Origin: Chrysopilus asiliformis | Taxonomy: Eukaryota; Arthropoda; Insecta; Diptera; Rhagionidae | Assembly: GCA_964034945.1 (NCBI GenBank) | Contig: OZ035962.1 | Location: 83,473,942 to 83,537,941, forward strand | Reading direction: 5' to 3' | DNA length: 64,000 bases | Shown: piece after piece, positions 33,248 through 44,332 of the stretch | Position numbering within the stretch: position 1 is the first letter of the stretch | Layout of the letters: each line of letters begins with the position of its first letter | Notes under the pieces: generated by a model | What the model was told of the DNA's origin: nothing | The model's input: only the letters and a program-made list of their open reading frames with translations | Database searches by the model: none | Position numbers and translations under genes: made by a program

Positions 33248-35085
33248 ATGGGCACAGATCCCTTAACTTTGGGTAAAATATGCCGGGCCTGCATGACTAA
33301 CATTGACCACACTACCATAAGTTTCATAAAAAATACAGATCTTATCGAAAAATACGTCGCCTGCACATCAATTGAAGTGAGCAATCATAAAACATCTTTC
33401 CGAGATCGTGAAAACTAGAATTTACAAAAACTTTAATCCTAAATGACAAAAATTCATGCATATCTAATGAATGAACTTTTTTAATGCTTTGTAGATAAAT
33501 TTCAGCGATGGATTATCTTTGAATCTCTGCGATAAGTGCAATCGGTCGCTCCAAGATTTCTACGACTTCCGGAAAATGTGTGGGGAATCTTACAAGAAAA
33601 TGCTGGACACTATCTTAATAAGTCCTTCCAATGAAGATAACAGTCCAATTTCAAAAGTGGAGGACATCGGAATCAAGGAGTGCAAATTGGAAATTGAATT
33701 AAATGAAGAGTTTTTCAAAGAGACCCAATCAGATCAAGATGAGAACGAAGACGAGAAAGACGATTCAGACTATGAGAATGACAATGATGATGTTCAGAAT
33801 GCTTCAGACAACTCTGAGGAGTCAGAATCGGAATCTAGCTCCAGTGATTCGGAAATAGTTAAAAAATCTACAAACAAAAAGAAAACCCCTCGGAAGTATA
33901 TTAAAAGGGAAACAAAACCAGAAAGCGCTAGCGAAACTAAGAAGCGTGATGTATATTCATGTGATACGTGCAATAAAAAGTTTCATCTGAAGCTACGATA
34001 TGATGGACACATGAGACAGCATCAAGGATTGAAGGTAGTAGAGTTTTGTGGTAAATTTTATTTGTAAACACGGAGGGACTTTGATTTATGACCCTTGTCC
34101 GTGCTCAAAAGGTCTTTGAATTGTTGGCGTAATCATGAAATTTTCCAGTCGTCTCGTTTCAATTCCAGTTAAAAATTCTAAATGCCTTTTAATTACTAGG
34201 GATTCGGCTGTGAAGAGTGTAAAAAGGAATTTGCAAATATTCGCACCTATCGCAATCATATAAGAAAGATACACAAAGGTAACATTAAGATCTACTCGTG
34301 CACATATGAAGGATGCGACAAAACGTACACATCGTCAGAAGGCCGGAAAGCTCATATAAAGAAATTCCATTTGAATGAGACAATGCCCACTTACATTTGT
34401 GAATTATGCGGCAAAGAGCTAAAAACGAGATTCATTCTAACGGTTGGTAGTGAAAGAAACGAATCAAAACATTGTTAATTGTTTTTAACAGTGTTAACTT
34501 GTTGAAAACTTATTGAAGTTTGAAATTGTTAACTTATTGAAATTTTCAGATGCATATGAATTCTCATGTTGGTTTCAAGCCTTATTCGTGTACACGCTGC
34601 CCGAAAACATTTTCCACAATGCCAGGATTGAATGGACACCTTTTGCGTCACGATGGCATAAAGAATTTCACCTGCCCGATTTGTGGTTTAAAGAAAACCA
34701 CACGGAGAGAATTAAGAACGCACATTAGAAATCATGATCAGGAAAAAGTGTACAAATGCGAATATTGTGATAGTTCATTCAGTCAGACCGGTAAAAAAAT
34801 GTACTATTAATTTAAACTATATAATAATAAATGATATATTTTCCAGCTTATTTGCGACGACATATAAATATTGTCCATAAGAAGATCAAGAGATATCAGT
34901 GTACGTACTGTGATTTAGCATTTGGTAAAGCAGATACTTTGAAACATCATGTTATGCGGCATACCGGAGAAAAGCCCGAAGTTTGCCCCATTTGCGATAA
35001 ACGGTTTATTCAGGTGGTGGCACTGCGAGCTCATTTGAAAACACACGAGAAATACAAAAATCAACAAAATACAGAAGAACTTTAA
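33248..35085 (+). CDS. ZAD-C2H2 zinc-finger protein, ZNF-5
   Basis: Exons 33248-33376, 33495-34034, 34200-34442, 34550-34790, 34847-35085; 463 residues. ATG 33248 gives a two-residue shorter N-terminus than most paralogues; ZAD ligands are Cys12, Cys15, Cys55, Cys58. It has the longest acidic linker in the array (Asp/Glu/Ser-rich, about residues 110-150) after 'IKECKLEIELNEE'. Finger 1 starts at Cys199. Finger 3 ('CTYEGCDKTYTSSEGRKAH') has Arg at the conserved core Leu position, so it may fold poorly. Finger 6 is 'CPICGLKKTTRREL'. Exon 5 shares a ~118-bp identical tract with ZNF-4. The C-terminus is 'NQQNTEEL'. Confidence 0.92.
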
Positions 35086-36143
35086 AAAAAAATTGAGATT
35101 TAAAGTTTTTTTTTATGTTAAGAAAATTCATTTTTGTAATTTAGGGTCAATTGTATTTATTACACATTTTATTTTTTTCCTTTGTGAAAGGAATTACTAC
35201 ATTAAAATCTACTTTAAAATTTAATTGAGTAATTTACTATCCAAGTAATTTCAGTTCCATTTAATAATGTAAGAGGCGATTCTTCTCTGTTACCCCCTTC
35301 TTAAGAAAGTTGGATTTCTTGTGTCGTCTTTTCCTTGAATTGATGTGAATTTATCAGAACCTAAATCAATTCCGCACCATTTAACTTTAGTATTAACTAA
35401 AACTACAGTGACGGCTTGATTTATTAATTCAATCCGCACGTATATTTACTCCTATTTATAGTGTCATAAGATCAGTTTGTAATATATCGAACCAATCAAA
35501 CATAAAAATTAACTACAAAAGGATTTTGATTTCCGCCTAACTTTGGAAAGGATGGAACTAGAGACTGCACAGATAAGTTTCTCGTAAATTTCGCAAAGAT
35601 AAACTTTTTCGTAAAAAGCAATTGATGCTATCCTTCCCGCCATACAAATGCAATATTTTTTTGCGATTTTATCGAAATCGTGAGTGGTCTCGAAAAATTT
35701 ATAAAGGCCAAATGTGTTTAGAATATAATTTAACCTAACTCTTCCATACATAAAATACAGTCTACCCACTCCTTCATATATCCACCATGCAAACGGAAAT
35801 GTTCTATAAAAAATTTTACGGTTTCTCCATGGCAATTGCAGATTCTCATATGTATACCACTTTATATCCCATCCCCTTCAAATATGTGATGTACTCTATG
35901 GACAACCCCTTACGCTAAGGAAGAAATCTCAATAATTATGGATATGTTTAAGTAGAAGGTGTTGTGGTGGAGGGTAAACACTATTCTGAAAAAATATTAG
36001 ACAACCATTTAGTTGGTCGTTTTTTCTTTAATAATAAACTATTTTATCCAGAAATGGCAAACGAAAATGTATTAAAAATGATACGCTATGCATAGAGTTA
36101 AGAAATTACTTTCAAATTGCTTTGCCCAAAGTCCTTTGCAATA
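35086..36143. other. Intergenic 3' of ZNF-5
   Basis: No supported gene. A minus-strand frame at 35509-35835 (108 codons) has no recognisable domain. The segment ending near 35910 ('TGTACTCTATGGACAACCCC') resembles the end of the small inverted-repeat element at 2.7 kb. Confidence 0.4.
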
Positions 36144-36384
36144 TACAGTCAAAGTCCTCTAACTCGAATTGTCTGCTGCCATCAAAATCGTTTCGAGTTA
36201 GAGAAATTGAATTTTTTTAAATACATGTTTTTTAAATATGTATATTTAATCGTTTTTATAAGTTTTTAAAACAAGCTAAAAACAACAAAAAACAAAATAA
36301 ATTATCACAAAATAAAAAATTAAATACCAGCTTCTAGCTGTTTTAAGGTAGATGCATAAGGGATACAGAACCATGCAATAAATA

Positions 36385-36750
36385 GCATTTTTCGTGCTCC
36401 TGGGTTAACTTTTGAACCCGTGTAGTTTTTACTTTAGTTGAATAATTTTTGGAAAGGGCACAGTCTTTAGTTTCATTCATATATGGCTTCAAGAGCCACC
36501 GAATTGCAGGGGGATGGCGAGGGGTTAACGAACTTTCTCGTGATTTTTCACAGAAATCATGTCATGAAAAATCACGAGAAAGTTCGTTAACCCCTCACCT
36601 ACCCTTGCAATTCGGTGACTCTTGAAACCATAATATGGTTTATATATTATATGGATCACATTAGAGACTGTGCCCTTTCCAAAAAATTCCTCAACCAAAG
36701 TGAAAACTACACGGATTCAAAAGTTAGTTTAGGGGCAAAATCGTGCATCG
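36385..36750. repeat. Long foldback (inverted repeat) inside the pogo-like element
   Basis: Two arms of about 165 bp face each other around 36556. The inner part, CGTGATTTTTCA then TGAAAAATCACG and onward through GAAAGTTCGTTAACCCCTC, is close to perfect; outer parts ('AACTTTTGAACCCGTGTAGT', 'GGAAAGGGCACAGTCT') match with scattered mismatches. A transcript would form a long hairpin. Confidence 0.85.
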
Positions 36751-36784
36751 TTCTTTATTGTGTATAGAAATCCGTTATTTTAGA

Positions 36785-37037
36785 TTAAGATTTCGCGGTA
36801 ACATTTTCGCACTTCCAAAATTTTTCAATTTTGAACAAAGTGGATTGTATCTCATCGGGAACATTAGAAGTAATCTCAATTGCAGATTGCAACGTTTCAA
36901 TGGCCTGTTCTATTTCACATTTTTCGGGCTTTGAAATACCGAATATTTGGACATCATTATCATCACAATCAGAATCGCCAGTTACTTCTTCCAAAATTCT
37001 GTTTGAATCAAGAGTGTCCGTAATTAAGATTTCGTCA
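36785..37037 (-). pseudogene. Pogo-like transposase C-terminal remnant
   Basis: A minus-strand frame open from about 37037 to 36785 reads an acidic stretch ('VTGDSDCDDNDVQIFG') followed by a helical region ('EIEQAIETLQSAIEITSN', 'FKIEKFWKCENV'). This layout matches the acidic, weakly conserved tail of pogo/Jerky-type transposases. No CENP-B-type DNA-binding or DDE core is present. The assignment rests mainly on the surrounding pogo-like ends. Confidence 0.45.
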
Positions 37038-37684
37038 TCTTAATAACTCATTTAATCCTGTATTGCCTTAATAAAGATACGTCAAACCAATTTGCTTTCC
37101 AACCCGTGGAAAAAGTGTTGCGGAACAGAGACAATAGGGCTTGATCGAAAGACTGTTTCTTTTTATTTGCTGCAATTTTGAGAGAGAGTATAGTATGAGC
37201 ATATTTTGTGTTTTATTTCGACTTAGAGGAATTAAAATAGACCAAAGAGCTCCAAAATCGCTTCGAGTTAGAGGAATTTCGACTTAGACGAGTTCTTTTT
37301 TAAAGAAAAATTGAAGGGAGCGCAAAAAAAGGTTAAAAAATTCGAGTTAGAGGAAAATTCGAATTATAGGGATTTCGAGTTGGACTTTGACTGTAGTTTT
37401 AAAAAAGAACTTTCTGCGTCAGACATGGGTATTGAAAATCAAAATAGAACCAATGCACCTTGAAAAACTATCCTTGAAAAGCCCTTGAAAAACTATCAGA
37501 CAATCACTTTGAAATCACGTTTCTCGTACAGGGTAGCTATAGGGGGAATAATCTGTCAATATAATTTTCTTGCCAGGCCTCAAATTTGATCATCCTAAAA
37601 AGCGGTTCAAATGCATGTGTGGACCCTCAAATTCGATATCAAGCGGGGAATTATTCAAACACATTTATATTACATTAAAAAATA

Positions 37685-39655
37685 TTATTTATTTTGAGTC
37701 TTTTCGTGTATTTTTAAGTGTCTGCGTAACGCAACAACCTGAATGAAGCGTTTCCCGCAGATATTGCACTCTTCTGGTTTTTCCCCAGTATGTCGCATCA
37801 TGTGATGCTTCAAAGTTTCCGCCTTACCAAATGCCAAATCACAGTAGGTGCACTGAAATTTCTTAATTTTCTTATGTACCAAGTCTATATGACGATTTAA
37901 ATTAACTGCAAGATATTTTACTAATTCATTATTCCAATTCCATGACCAGAAATGTAATTTCAAACTCTTACCCGTTCTACTAAATGCACTCGAGCAAAAC
38001 TCACATTTGTAGATCTTTTGCTGAGTATGATATTTGATATGCGTCCTAAGCTCATTGCGAGTCGTTTTCTTTAATCCACATATATGACAAGAGAATCGTT
38101 TAACCCCCTCATGCCGCATAATGTGATCGTTGCGAGCACACTGCGTTGCAAATCGTTTTGGACATTGATTGCAAGCGAATGGTTTTATATCCGCATGGGC
38201 ATTCATATGACACTAAAATAAAAATGTTTTCAATCTTTAATTTTCTATACGGGATTTTTAATTTACTCTTAGCGTGTTGGGTGACTTCAAAACCTTCCCG
38301 CATAGCTCACAGATCAATGGGGCGACTTTTAACTTTCTGTGAACTTTGTCAACGTGCCACTGCAAACCTGTTCTCGATTTATACGATTTATCACATCCAG
38401 GTATTTTGCAGGGGATCAATTTTCTATCGTCTCCATGGGAATCTTTCATGTGCCGTCGAAACGAGCGAATTGTCGACAGCTCATTGTTGCAGACTTCACA
38501 TTCGAAAGGCTACAACGTGTGAAATCGAATTTAAAGAATAAGAAAAGTAAAAATTAATTTACCTTTAGTCCTTCATGTTGCCTCACATGCCCATCATAAA
38601 GGAATTTCTTATAAAACTTTTTATCACACACTTTACAAGTAAATATCGTCGATTTGTGTGTAGAATCCGATGTTTTTCGTTTCTTTTTCTCGAATATCAT
38701 CTTTTTATCAGTGTGGTTAGGTTCAAAATTTGACGAATTGCTTTCTGATTCGCTGGTACTTCTGGCATGGTCATCGTGTGATGAATTCGAATTATTGTCA
38801 TGATTTGATTCTAAATCTTCTTCATCAGAATTTTCTGGTAACTCTAAGATGTTTGGATTGTCTGCGTCAGTTTCTGTATTTAAATCTTCGATTTCTACTT
38901 TGCATTCTTTAATGTTTACCTCCAGGATATTCACATTCTGCTCACTACTTTCCACTGTCGGAGCAGTATTTGTGTGGGATAAAAGTTTTTCGACGGATTG
39001 TTGGCACATTTTTCGAAAATCGTAGAAGTCATTAAGGGATTTGTTGCAGTTTTCGCATATATTTAAGGATAATCCATCGGCAAAGTCGACCTAAAACACA
39101 AATCGGAGATTAATTTTTTTCAACCTTTTTATTTTATGTCAGAGCTTTTGGCAATAAATCTTTCAATTGAGTTCTTTTAAGGTTTGTTTTTAATTCAATA
39201 ATAGCAAACAGTTTGTTACGAATTGTTTGCAAACTAACAGTTTTTCGAAAAGAGTCTAGATTAAAGATATTAAAATTATCTACATTTTTGCCTTTTACTT
39301 TTGCCGTTTTCGAGATATTTCAAATTTTGGAAGAAAGTCATGTGTTCTTCCTGATATGATAACAGATATTTTTGTTGCTGGTTAGGTAAAGCGTTAAAAC
39401 CAGTAACTACTGTATATTAAAATTGCTTTTATCAACAAATTCTCGTACTAAATAACACATGAAAAACCTTAAGAAATAATTTTCGGCGTAAAACTGTAAA
39501 ATTCTATTAAAACCTACTTTTAGCGAGGTACAAACTATGTATTTATCAATGAGTTCTGAATTTTTTATCAAAGTGAAGGCAGGATTTTCGATAGTGATCA
39601 AACAAGCACGGCACAGAGCTTTAATCTCCACATTTAATGGATCGGCAGTACTCAT
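37685..39655 (-). CDS. ZAD-C2H2 zinc-finger protein, ZNF-6 (only minus-strand member)
   Basis: Exons in transcript order: 39655-39518, 39090-38563, 38509-38267, 38212-37972, 37905-37685; 456 residues. ZAD ligands Cys15, Cys18, Cys58, Cys61. Exon 1 ends 'CTSLK' where the others have 'CTSIE', and intron 1 (427 nt) is the longest first intron in the array. The linker has 'IKECKVEIEDLNTE', then an Asn/Ser/Asp-rich run. Finger 1 starts at Cys198. Finger 4 has Cys at helix position 6, encoded at the exon 3/4 junction. Finger 6 is 'CHICGLKKTTRNEL'; fingers 8-9 are 'CTYCDLAFGKAETLKHH' and 'CNICGKRFIQVVALRRH'. It faces away from ZNF-7, the two ATGs being 807 bp apart, so the gene or a block was inverted after the five-exon structure arose. 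Confidence 0.92.
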
Positions 39656-39762
39656 TTTCTTTTTGCAATTCAAAATCCTGCCACCGGTAATTTTTTTACA
39701 GGATTGGTGACCAGAAATTAAAATTTTTGTGCAAATACAAACTCCCGATAGTTGAACGAAAA

Positions 39763-39830
39763 TATATAAACAACTTTGACAGTTCTAAAATTTTAAATTC
39801 AGCGAATAAATCAGGGTTGTCCAGCCGATT
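39763..39830 (-). promoter_or_regulatory. ZNF-6 promoter module
   Basis: On the minus strand: CTGGACAACCCT (complement of about 39819-39830), then ACTGTCAAAGTTGTTTATAT (complement of 39764-39783). TGTCAAA and TTGTTTA are intact; the first block is diverged. Confidence 0.5.
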
Positions 39831-40202
39831 TTTCATAATCGAATTGGTGAAATTGAATCCCAAAAGTTTTTGTTGTCTATATTCAAATAGAAAAAAATAG
39901 AGTTGAAAAAACCAAAACGCAACATCGATTGTTTTTAGTAACATTTGTAACACAAATTGTAAAAAGTAAAACAAAAAAGATATTATTTTATTATTGTCTC
40001 CTGAGAATTGTGTTTTTTACCGTTAGTTTAAAAAAAACTACACCCTTAACGGATTTCATGAAGCTTTTAGCAACTGCTAACTCAATTTAGTGGCCTCTTA
40101 AAGTTTCATGAAACCCGCCAATCTTTTCGAAAATTTCTTATTTCAGATTTTTTGGTGTTTCCATAGCGAACACAGATAAATGTGCTGAATAGCTAAATCC
40201 AG
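39831..40202. other. Shared upstream space of ZNF-6 and ZNF-7
   Basis: Divergent intergenic region. No coding signal; contains A/T runs and 'ACCGTTAGTTTAAAAAAAAC'-like sequence reminiscent of the 3.7-kb repeat. The two promoter modules lie at its edges, about 370 bp apart. Confidence 0.4.
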
Positions 40203-40246
40203 TGTGATGGCAGAATTGCAAATGTCAAATTCTAGCTTTGTTTACG
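40203..40246 (+). promoter_or_regulatory. ZNF-7 promoter module
   Basis: 'TGTGATGGCAGAATTG' (weak first block), ATGTCAAATT (about 40222) and CTTTGTTTACG ending at 40246. It is 217 bp from the ATG, far more than in the other genes, so this gene may have a longer 5' UTR or an unseen 5' intron. Confidence 0.5.
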
Positions 40247-40462
40247 TTTCTCTGTGAAAACTGAATTGATTTAAATTAATTCAAAGTTCTTATATTTCTA
40301 TTGCTAAAATAAAATCCAGACCTTTATGTAAAAAGTTCACCATAATTTGTGTTACCTTCGGCAAAAGTTTAAAGTTTTATTGTTAAGATTTGTGTAATAA
40401 TCAAGATAAGAAAAGTACATTAAGAAATTTTCCCTGAAGGATTTTTGTGGAAATCTAGAAAA

Positions 40463-42808
40463 ATGGAGCTAGACTCCTTAAATTTTAATGTAAAGTCATG
40501 TAGGGCCTGTATGGAAAGCGTTGATCCGTTATTATCAGTTAGTTTTATTAAAAACACTGACCTCATCGAACAATACGTGAATTGCACTTCAATAGAAGTA
40601 AATTTGGAATATAAACAATACCTTGATAGTCTTTTTTAATAATACAAATTGTTTTAGGTAAACTTCACCGATGGTGTGTCTTTGAATTTATGTGAAAAAT
40701 GTCACAAACTCATTAACGATTTCTATGACTTTCGGAAAATGTGCATAGAGAACTATGAGAAAATGGTCAATTATATCAGAACACGGAATCCTGCTAGTCA
40801 GGATAGTTTAGATATAAAAGAAGATATTGAGGAATATAAAGTAGAGGTTGATGTGGTTGAGGAATCTGACGCTGACTATGAAGACAAAGAGGATTTAGAC
40901 TCAATTCATGAGGATCAGAATTCAGAATATTCCTGTAAATCAGATGAAGACTCAAGTGATACAGACATCAAGTCAAATGCTACAAAAAATAAAAGGTCAA
41001 AAAAATCAAGCAAAAATGAGGAAGGTAAAAACACAAATGCAAGCAAAGTAAAGCCATCTTTAAAATGCAACACATGTGGAAAGAAATTTTTACAAAAACT
41101 TCGATATGAAGGGCATTTGAGGGAACATGAGGGCCTAAAGGTAAATATCGATTTTTGCATTACCACTATCTGAGGGTATGTATGATAACAATGAGCTTTT
41201 TGAACCTCGCCTCGTCTCATCGCCACGATTTTTGGTATGGAGTTTAGTATGGAGTTACCACGTCAAACTATTGTAGATCCTCCCTTCCCCCAAAATATGA
41301 CGTATTTTATCTATAGCCGATAATAATATTTAAGCAATTTTTTAAACGTGCTTACCAGATTGATTAAACAAAGATTTTTTACTAATTATACCCGTATAGT
41401 GAAACCAAAGGTATTAAATTTGCCTTACCGCTTGTAAAGCCAAGATATCGTCATCACACACAAAAATGTGTTAAGAATGAACACCACTGTGTTAAGAATG
41501 ATAAAAAAAATTGAATTTTGCATGTTCGTCCGTCTGTGGCGCGGATTGCGGGCGCACGGATTGAGCTAGAGACTTGAAATTTTGCGCAGATCCGTTTTTC
41601 GTAAAATGCGAGGCTAAGTTCGTTAATGGGCAAAAATGGACTATTAGGGGGGGTACCCCCCATACGAACGAAAACGTTTTTTACGAATATCTCAATAACG
41701 GTGCATCTTATCAAAAAAGTGCACGAACAAAAGTTATTTAGGATATGATTCTACATAAAACCCCCATACATTAAAATCCGATTGGAATAAAAATCTTACT
41801 GAAAAGTTTGACTTCAAAGTGAAATTTTGATACAACTATTCGCCGTTCACTTAAGCTTCGAACAATCCCATATCACCAATCCGTATGGTCAATTATAGCT
41901 TTTGTTATGTTTTAATTTAATTTTGAATAAATTTCGTTAATATTTCCATTGATTACCAAATGCTATTTAAAATTGCAGCCCTGTGTTTGTACGACTTGTC
42001 AAAAGGAATTCACAAATTGGAATACATTTTATGGTCACATGAAAACAGCACACACCCGTGGACTAAGCTTTTCATGCACATTGAACGGCTGCGATAAAAT
42101 GTACAGATCGAAACAAGGATTGGATTTGCATATTAAGAAAATTCACGAAGGCATAAAAGCGGCTTTGTACATCTGTGAGTTATGTGGAAAGGGTCTCACA
42201 ACGAAAAATGCTCTCCAAGTAAGCGTTTTTCTGAAGGCAACTCTCTTTATTTAAAATAAAATGGCTAAATTTTTTTTTAGAAGCACAAAAACGTTCACGC
42301 GGGTATTCGGCCATTCGCATGTGACCAATGTCCAAAAAGATACGCAACAAAATGTAAATTAAAAGAGCATATATTACGCCATATGGGGATTAAAAATTTC
42401 ACGTGCGCACAATGTGGACTGAAGAAAACGACACGCCATGAACTCAACATTCACATGCGAACGCACACCAAGGAGAAAATGTATAAATGCGACTTCTGCT
42501 CGAATCTTTTTAGCAATATCGGTAGGTATCTCTTTTTGAAAATAATATACGTCATAAAAACATAATCTTGAATATTTTTGTGAATTTCAGGTAATTTGAG
42601 TCGGCATATATCTTTGGTGCATATGAAGATCAAAAATTACCGTTGTACGTACTGTGATTTGACATTTGGTAAATCGGAAACATTGAAACATCACGTTATG
42701 AGGCATACCGGGGAGAAGCCCCATGGGTGTACAATTTGCGGGAAGCGTTTCATTCAGCAAGTTGCTCTTCAGACACACATGAAAACACATAATAAAATTA
42801 AAAAATAA
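40463..42808 (+). CDS. ZAD-C2H2 zinc-finger protein, ZNF-7
   Basis: Exons 40463-40597, 40658-41140, 41979-42218, 42281-42521, 42591-42808; 438 residues. ZAD ligands Cys13, Cys16, Cys57, Cys60. The linker motif is weakened to 'IEEYKVEVDVVEE' (Tyr for Cys), followed by an acidic/Ser stretch and a Lys-rich patch. Finger 1 starts at Cys182. Finger 2 'CTTCQKEFTNWNTFYGH' has the 'WNTF' signature shared with ZNF-8. Finger 6 'CAQCGLKKTTRHEL'; fingers 8-9 'CTYCDLTFGKSETLKHH', 'CTICGKRFIQQVALQTH'. Intron 2 is enlarged to 838 nt by a copy of interspersed repeat R1. Confidence 0.92.
41387..41900 (-). repeat. Interspersed repeat R1, copy 2 (in ZNF-7 intron 2)
   Basis: Inverted relative to the 52-kb copy, to which it is highly similar. 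It runs from TATACCCGTATAGTGAAACC (41387) through the complement of the (GACGGACA)n run (about 41525) and 'GAGCTAGAGACTTGAAATTT', the GGGGGGGTACCCCCC palindrome, and 'CAATAACGGTGCAT', to about 41900 ('CCGTATGGTCAATTATAGC'). Non-coding. Confidence 0.8.
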
Positions 42809-44226
42809 TAAATTATTACTAATAGATTATTCCAAATTAAATTAAGATTTTAAAATATTTGAAATTTGGGTCTTTATTAATTTTTTAGTGTGTAATAACA
42901 CGCGAAGGAATTCAGCTAGGGATTTGAAACTTTACACAGGCCAATCAGTTTTTCATTAAAAGTAGGAATAATAAGTAGAGGAAGCAGACGACCGCTCGTG
43001 GCCTCAAGGAATTGGGAGGTCTTGGGTGATCGACTTCCTAAAACTTTTGTTAAATTCTGAGTCTCCTAAATAGGATTTTTTTAAAAATTCCCAGTCGTTT
43101 TTTTTAAACGAAATTTCTAGCGACCACGAAGTCGAGTTGACTTAGAGCATTAAACGTGATTTTTGAGCCTGGGTTCTGCATACTTAATTCTCCTCCCTTG
43201 TCGCCCTCTAAAGACATAAAATAATCACTTGCTAGCTGAAATTTTGCTTTTGTGACCAACAGAATGCTTTAAAAAATCGAAAAAATTGCCAACTACGATT
43301 GAAAAGCCGTTCGTAAAAACTAAAATAACACATACACAATTTCACGTATTGACGGGACTAATAACCGAGGCCCGATCGCAGAATATGATACGAATAATGT
43401 TAGTGTTTTATACGAACAACAACATTAAATATACTATTCGAACCACTCGTTTCGTATTCGGCGATTGAGCCCTAAATATATCCAGTTGACATAAAACCCA
43501 AATTATCAAGAACAATCGTGATAATAAACGAAGAATTGCTATTATACGAGTTAATAAACACGTAGAAAGAAAAATGTTAATAGCTGCGTTCCCGACCCAT
43601 GTAAAAACTATTGCGCAATACTGTGGAATGTTCGCAGCTAAACATCCTTTAAGTCCGAAGTATAGATTTTGGTTGCAATCGTCCAAAAAGTCGACGAAAA
43701 TTGTTGCGCAGCACTGGTCAATAGTTTTTAGATGGGTTGGAGGCGCAGCTAATATCTTGTGAAGAAACGCGAGTATCGCTAATAAGCGGGTGGGTAATAA
43801 GCGAAGAATACTGTTATATTATAGTAAATTTTCTTGTGAACTTTGCAATAGTTTTTCTGAAAATGGCGAAAAAACATTTTTTTTTTATTTTAGTACTAAA
43901 TGTGATTTTCAAAAGCAATTTTGGGCAAGGACTTTTCGCATTTTTTAAATGTTTTTCAAAAATAGAAAAAACTGTTAACCCAGACTCAAACCAAAACTTG
44001 AAACTGTTATTACTATTTTTTAATTTAAAATTAAATTGAGTTAAAAAATAGTAATAATAAAGCTTGCCATTCAAATTTTTAGGAACCCACAAGACTCTTT
44101 TGAAGAGGATAGAAAGGCGTGAGAATTTTGTAGTTTCACCAAACTTATCCCTGGAGCATGAATCAAATACAAATACAATAAAAGTTGTATTTGATTCATG
44201 TCCTTGGAGCATGGTGGTAACTAGAA
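42809..44226. other. Intergenic between ZNF-7 and ZNF-8, with two perfect hairpins
   Basis: No gene supported. Two short perfect inverted repeats lie near the right end: TTATTACTATTTTTTAA at 44007-44023 with its complement at 44041-44057, and CATGAATCAAATACAA at 44157-44172 with its complement at 44185-44200. The open frames at 43408-43686 and 43814-44212 on the minus strand have no known domain. Confidence 0.5.
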
Positions 44227-44303
44227 GTGTTTTACTGTAAACGACTTTTAATACCGAAATCTGGTAACACTTCGAACTGTCAAACTATTTTGTGATTGTT
44301 TAC
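44227..44303 (+). promoter_or_regulatory. ZNF-8 promoter module
   Basis: GTGTTTTACTGTAA (44227), CTGGTAACACTTCG (44261), ACTGTCAAA (44276) and GATTGTTTAC ending at 44303, 29 bp before the ATG. This is the first gene with the extra GTGTTTTACTGTAA block found in ZNF-8 and ZNF-10 to ZNF-13. TGGTAACACT differs from Drosophila Motif 1 (TGGTCACACT) at one base. Confidence 0.7.
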
Positions 44304-44332
44304 GTTGCTCGGAGTTTTTTCTTTAGTGAAAA

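Larger units (their letters stand above)
36146..37393. mobile_element. Pogo/Tigger-like element (1.25 kb), degenerate
   Basis: Ends in inverted CAGTCAAAGTCC (36146-36157; complement ends at 37393), each flanked by TA (36144-36145 and 37394-37395), as in the pogo/Tigger branch of Tc1/mariner. 'CGAGTTAGAG' recurs several times near both ends (subterminal repeats). The interior is interrupted by a long foldback (36385-36750) and retains a short minus-strand frame resembling the acidic tail of pogo-like transposases. Confidence 0.75.

Noticed and set aside
35509..35835. 108-codon minus-strand frame
   Set aside because: No similarity recognised; lies in repeat-like sequence ending with a dispersed 'ATGGACAACCCC' phrase.
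43408..44212. Two minus-strand frames of 92 and 132 codons and overlapping plus-strand frames
   Set aside because: No domain or splice support; the second overlaps two perfect hairpins and the ZNF-8 upstream region.
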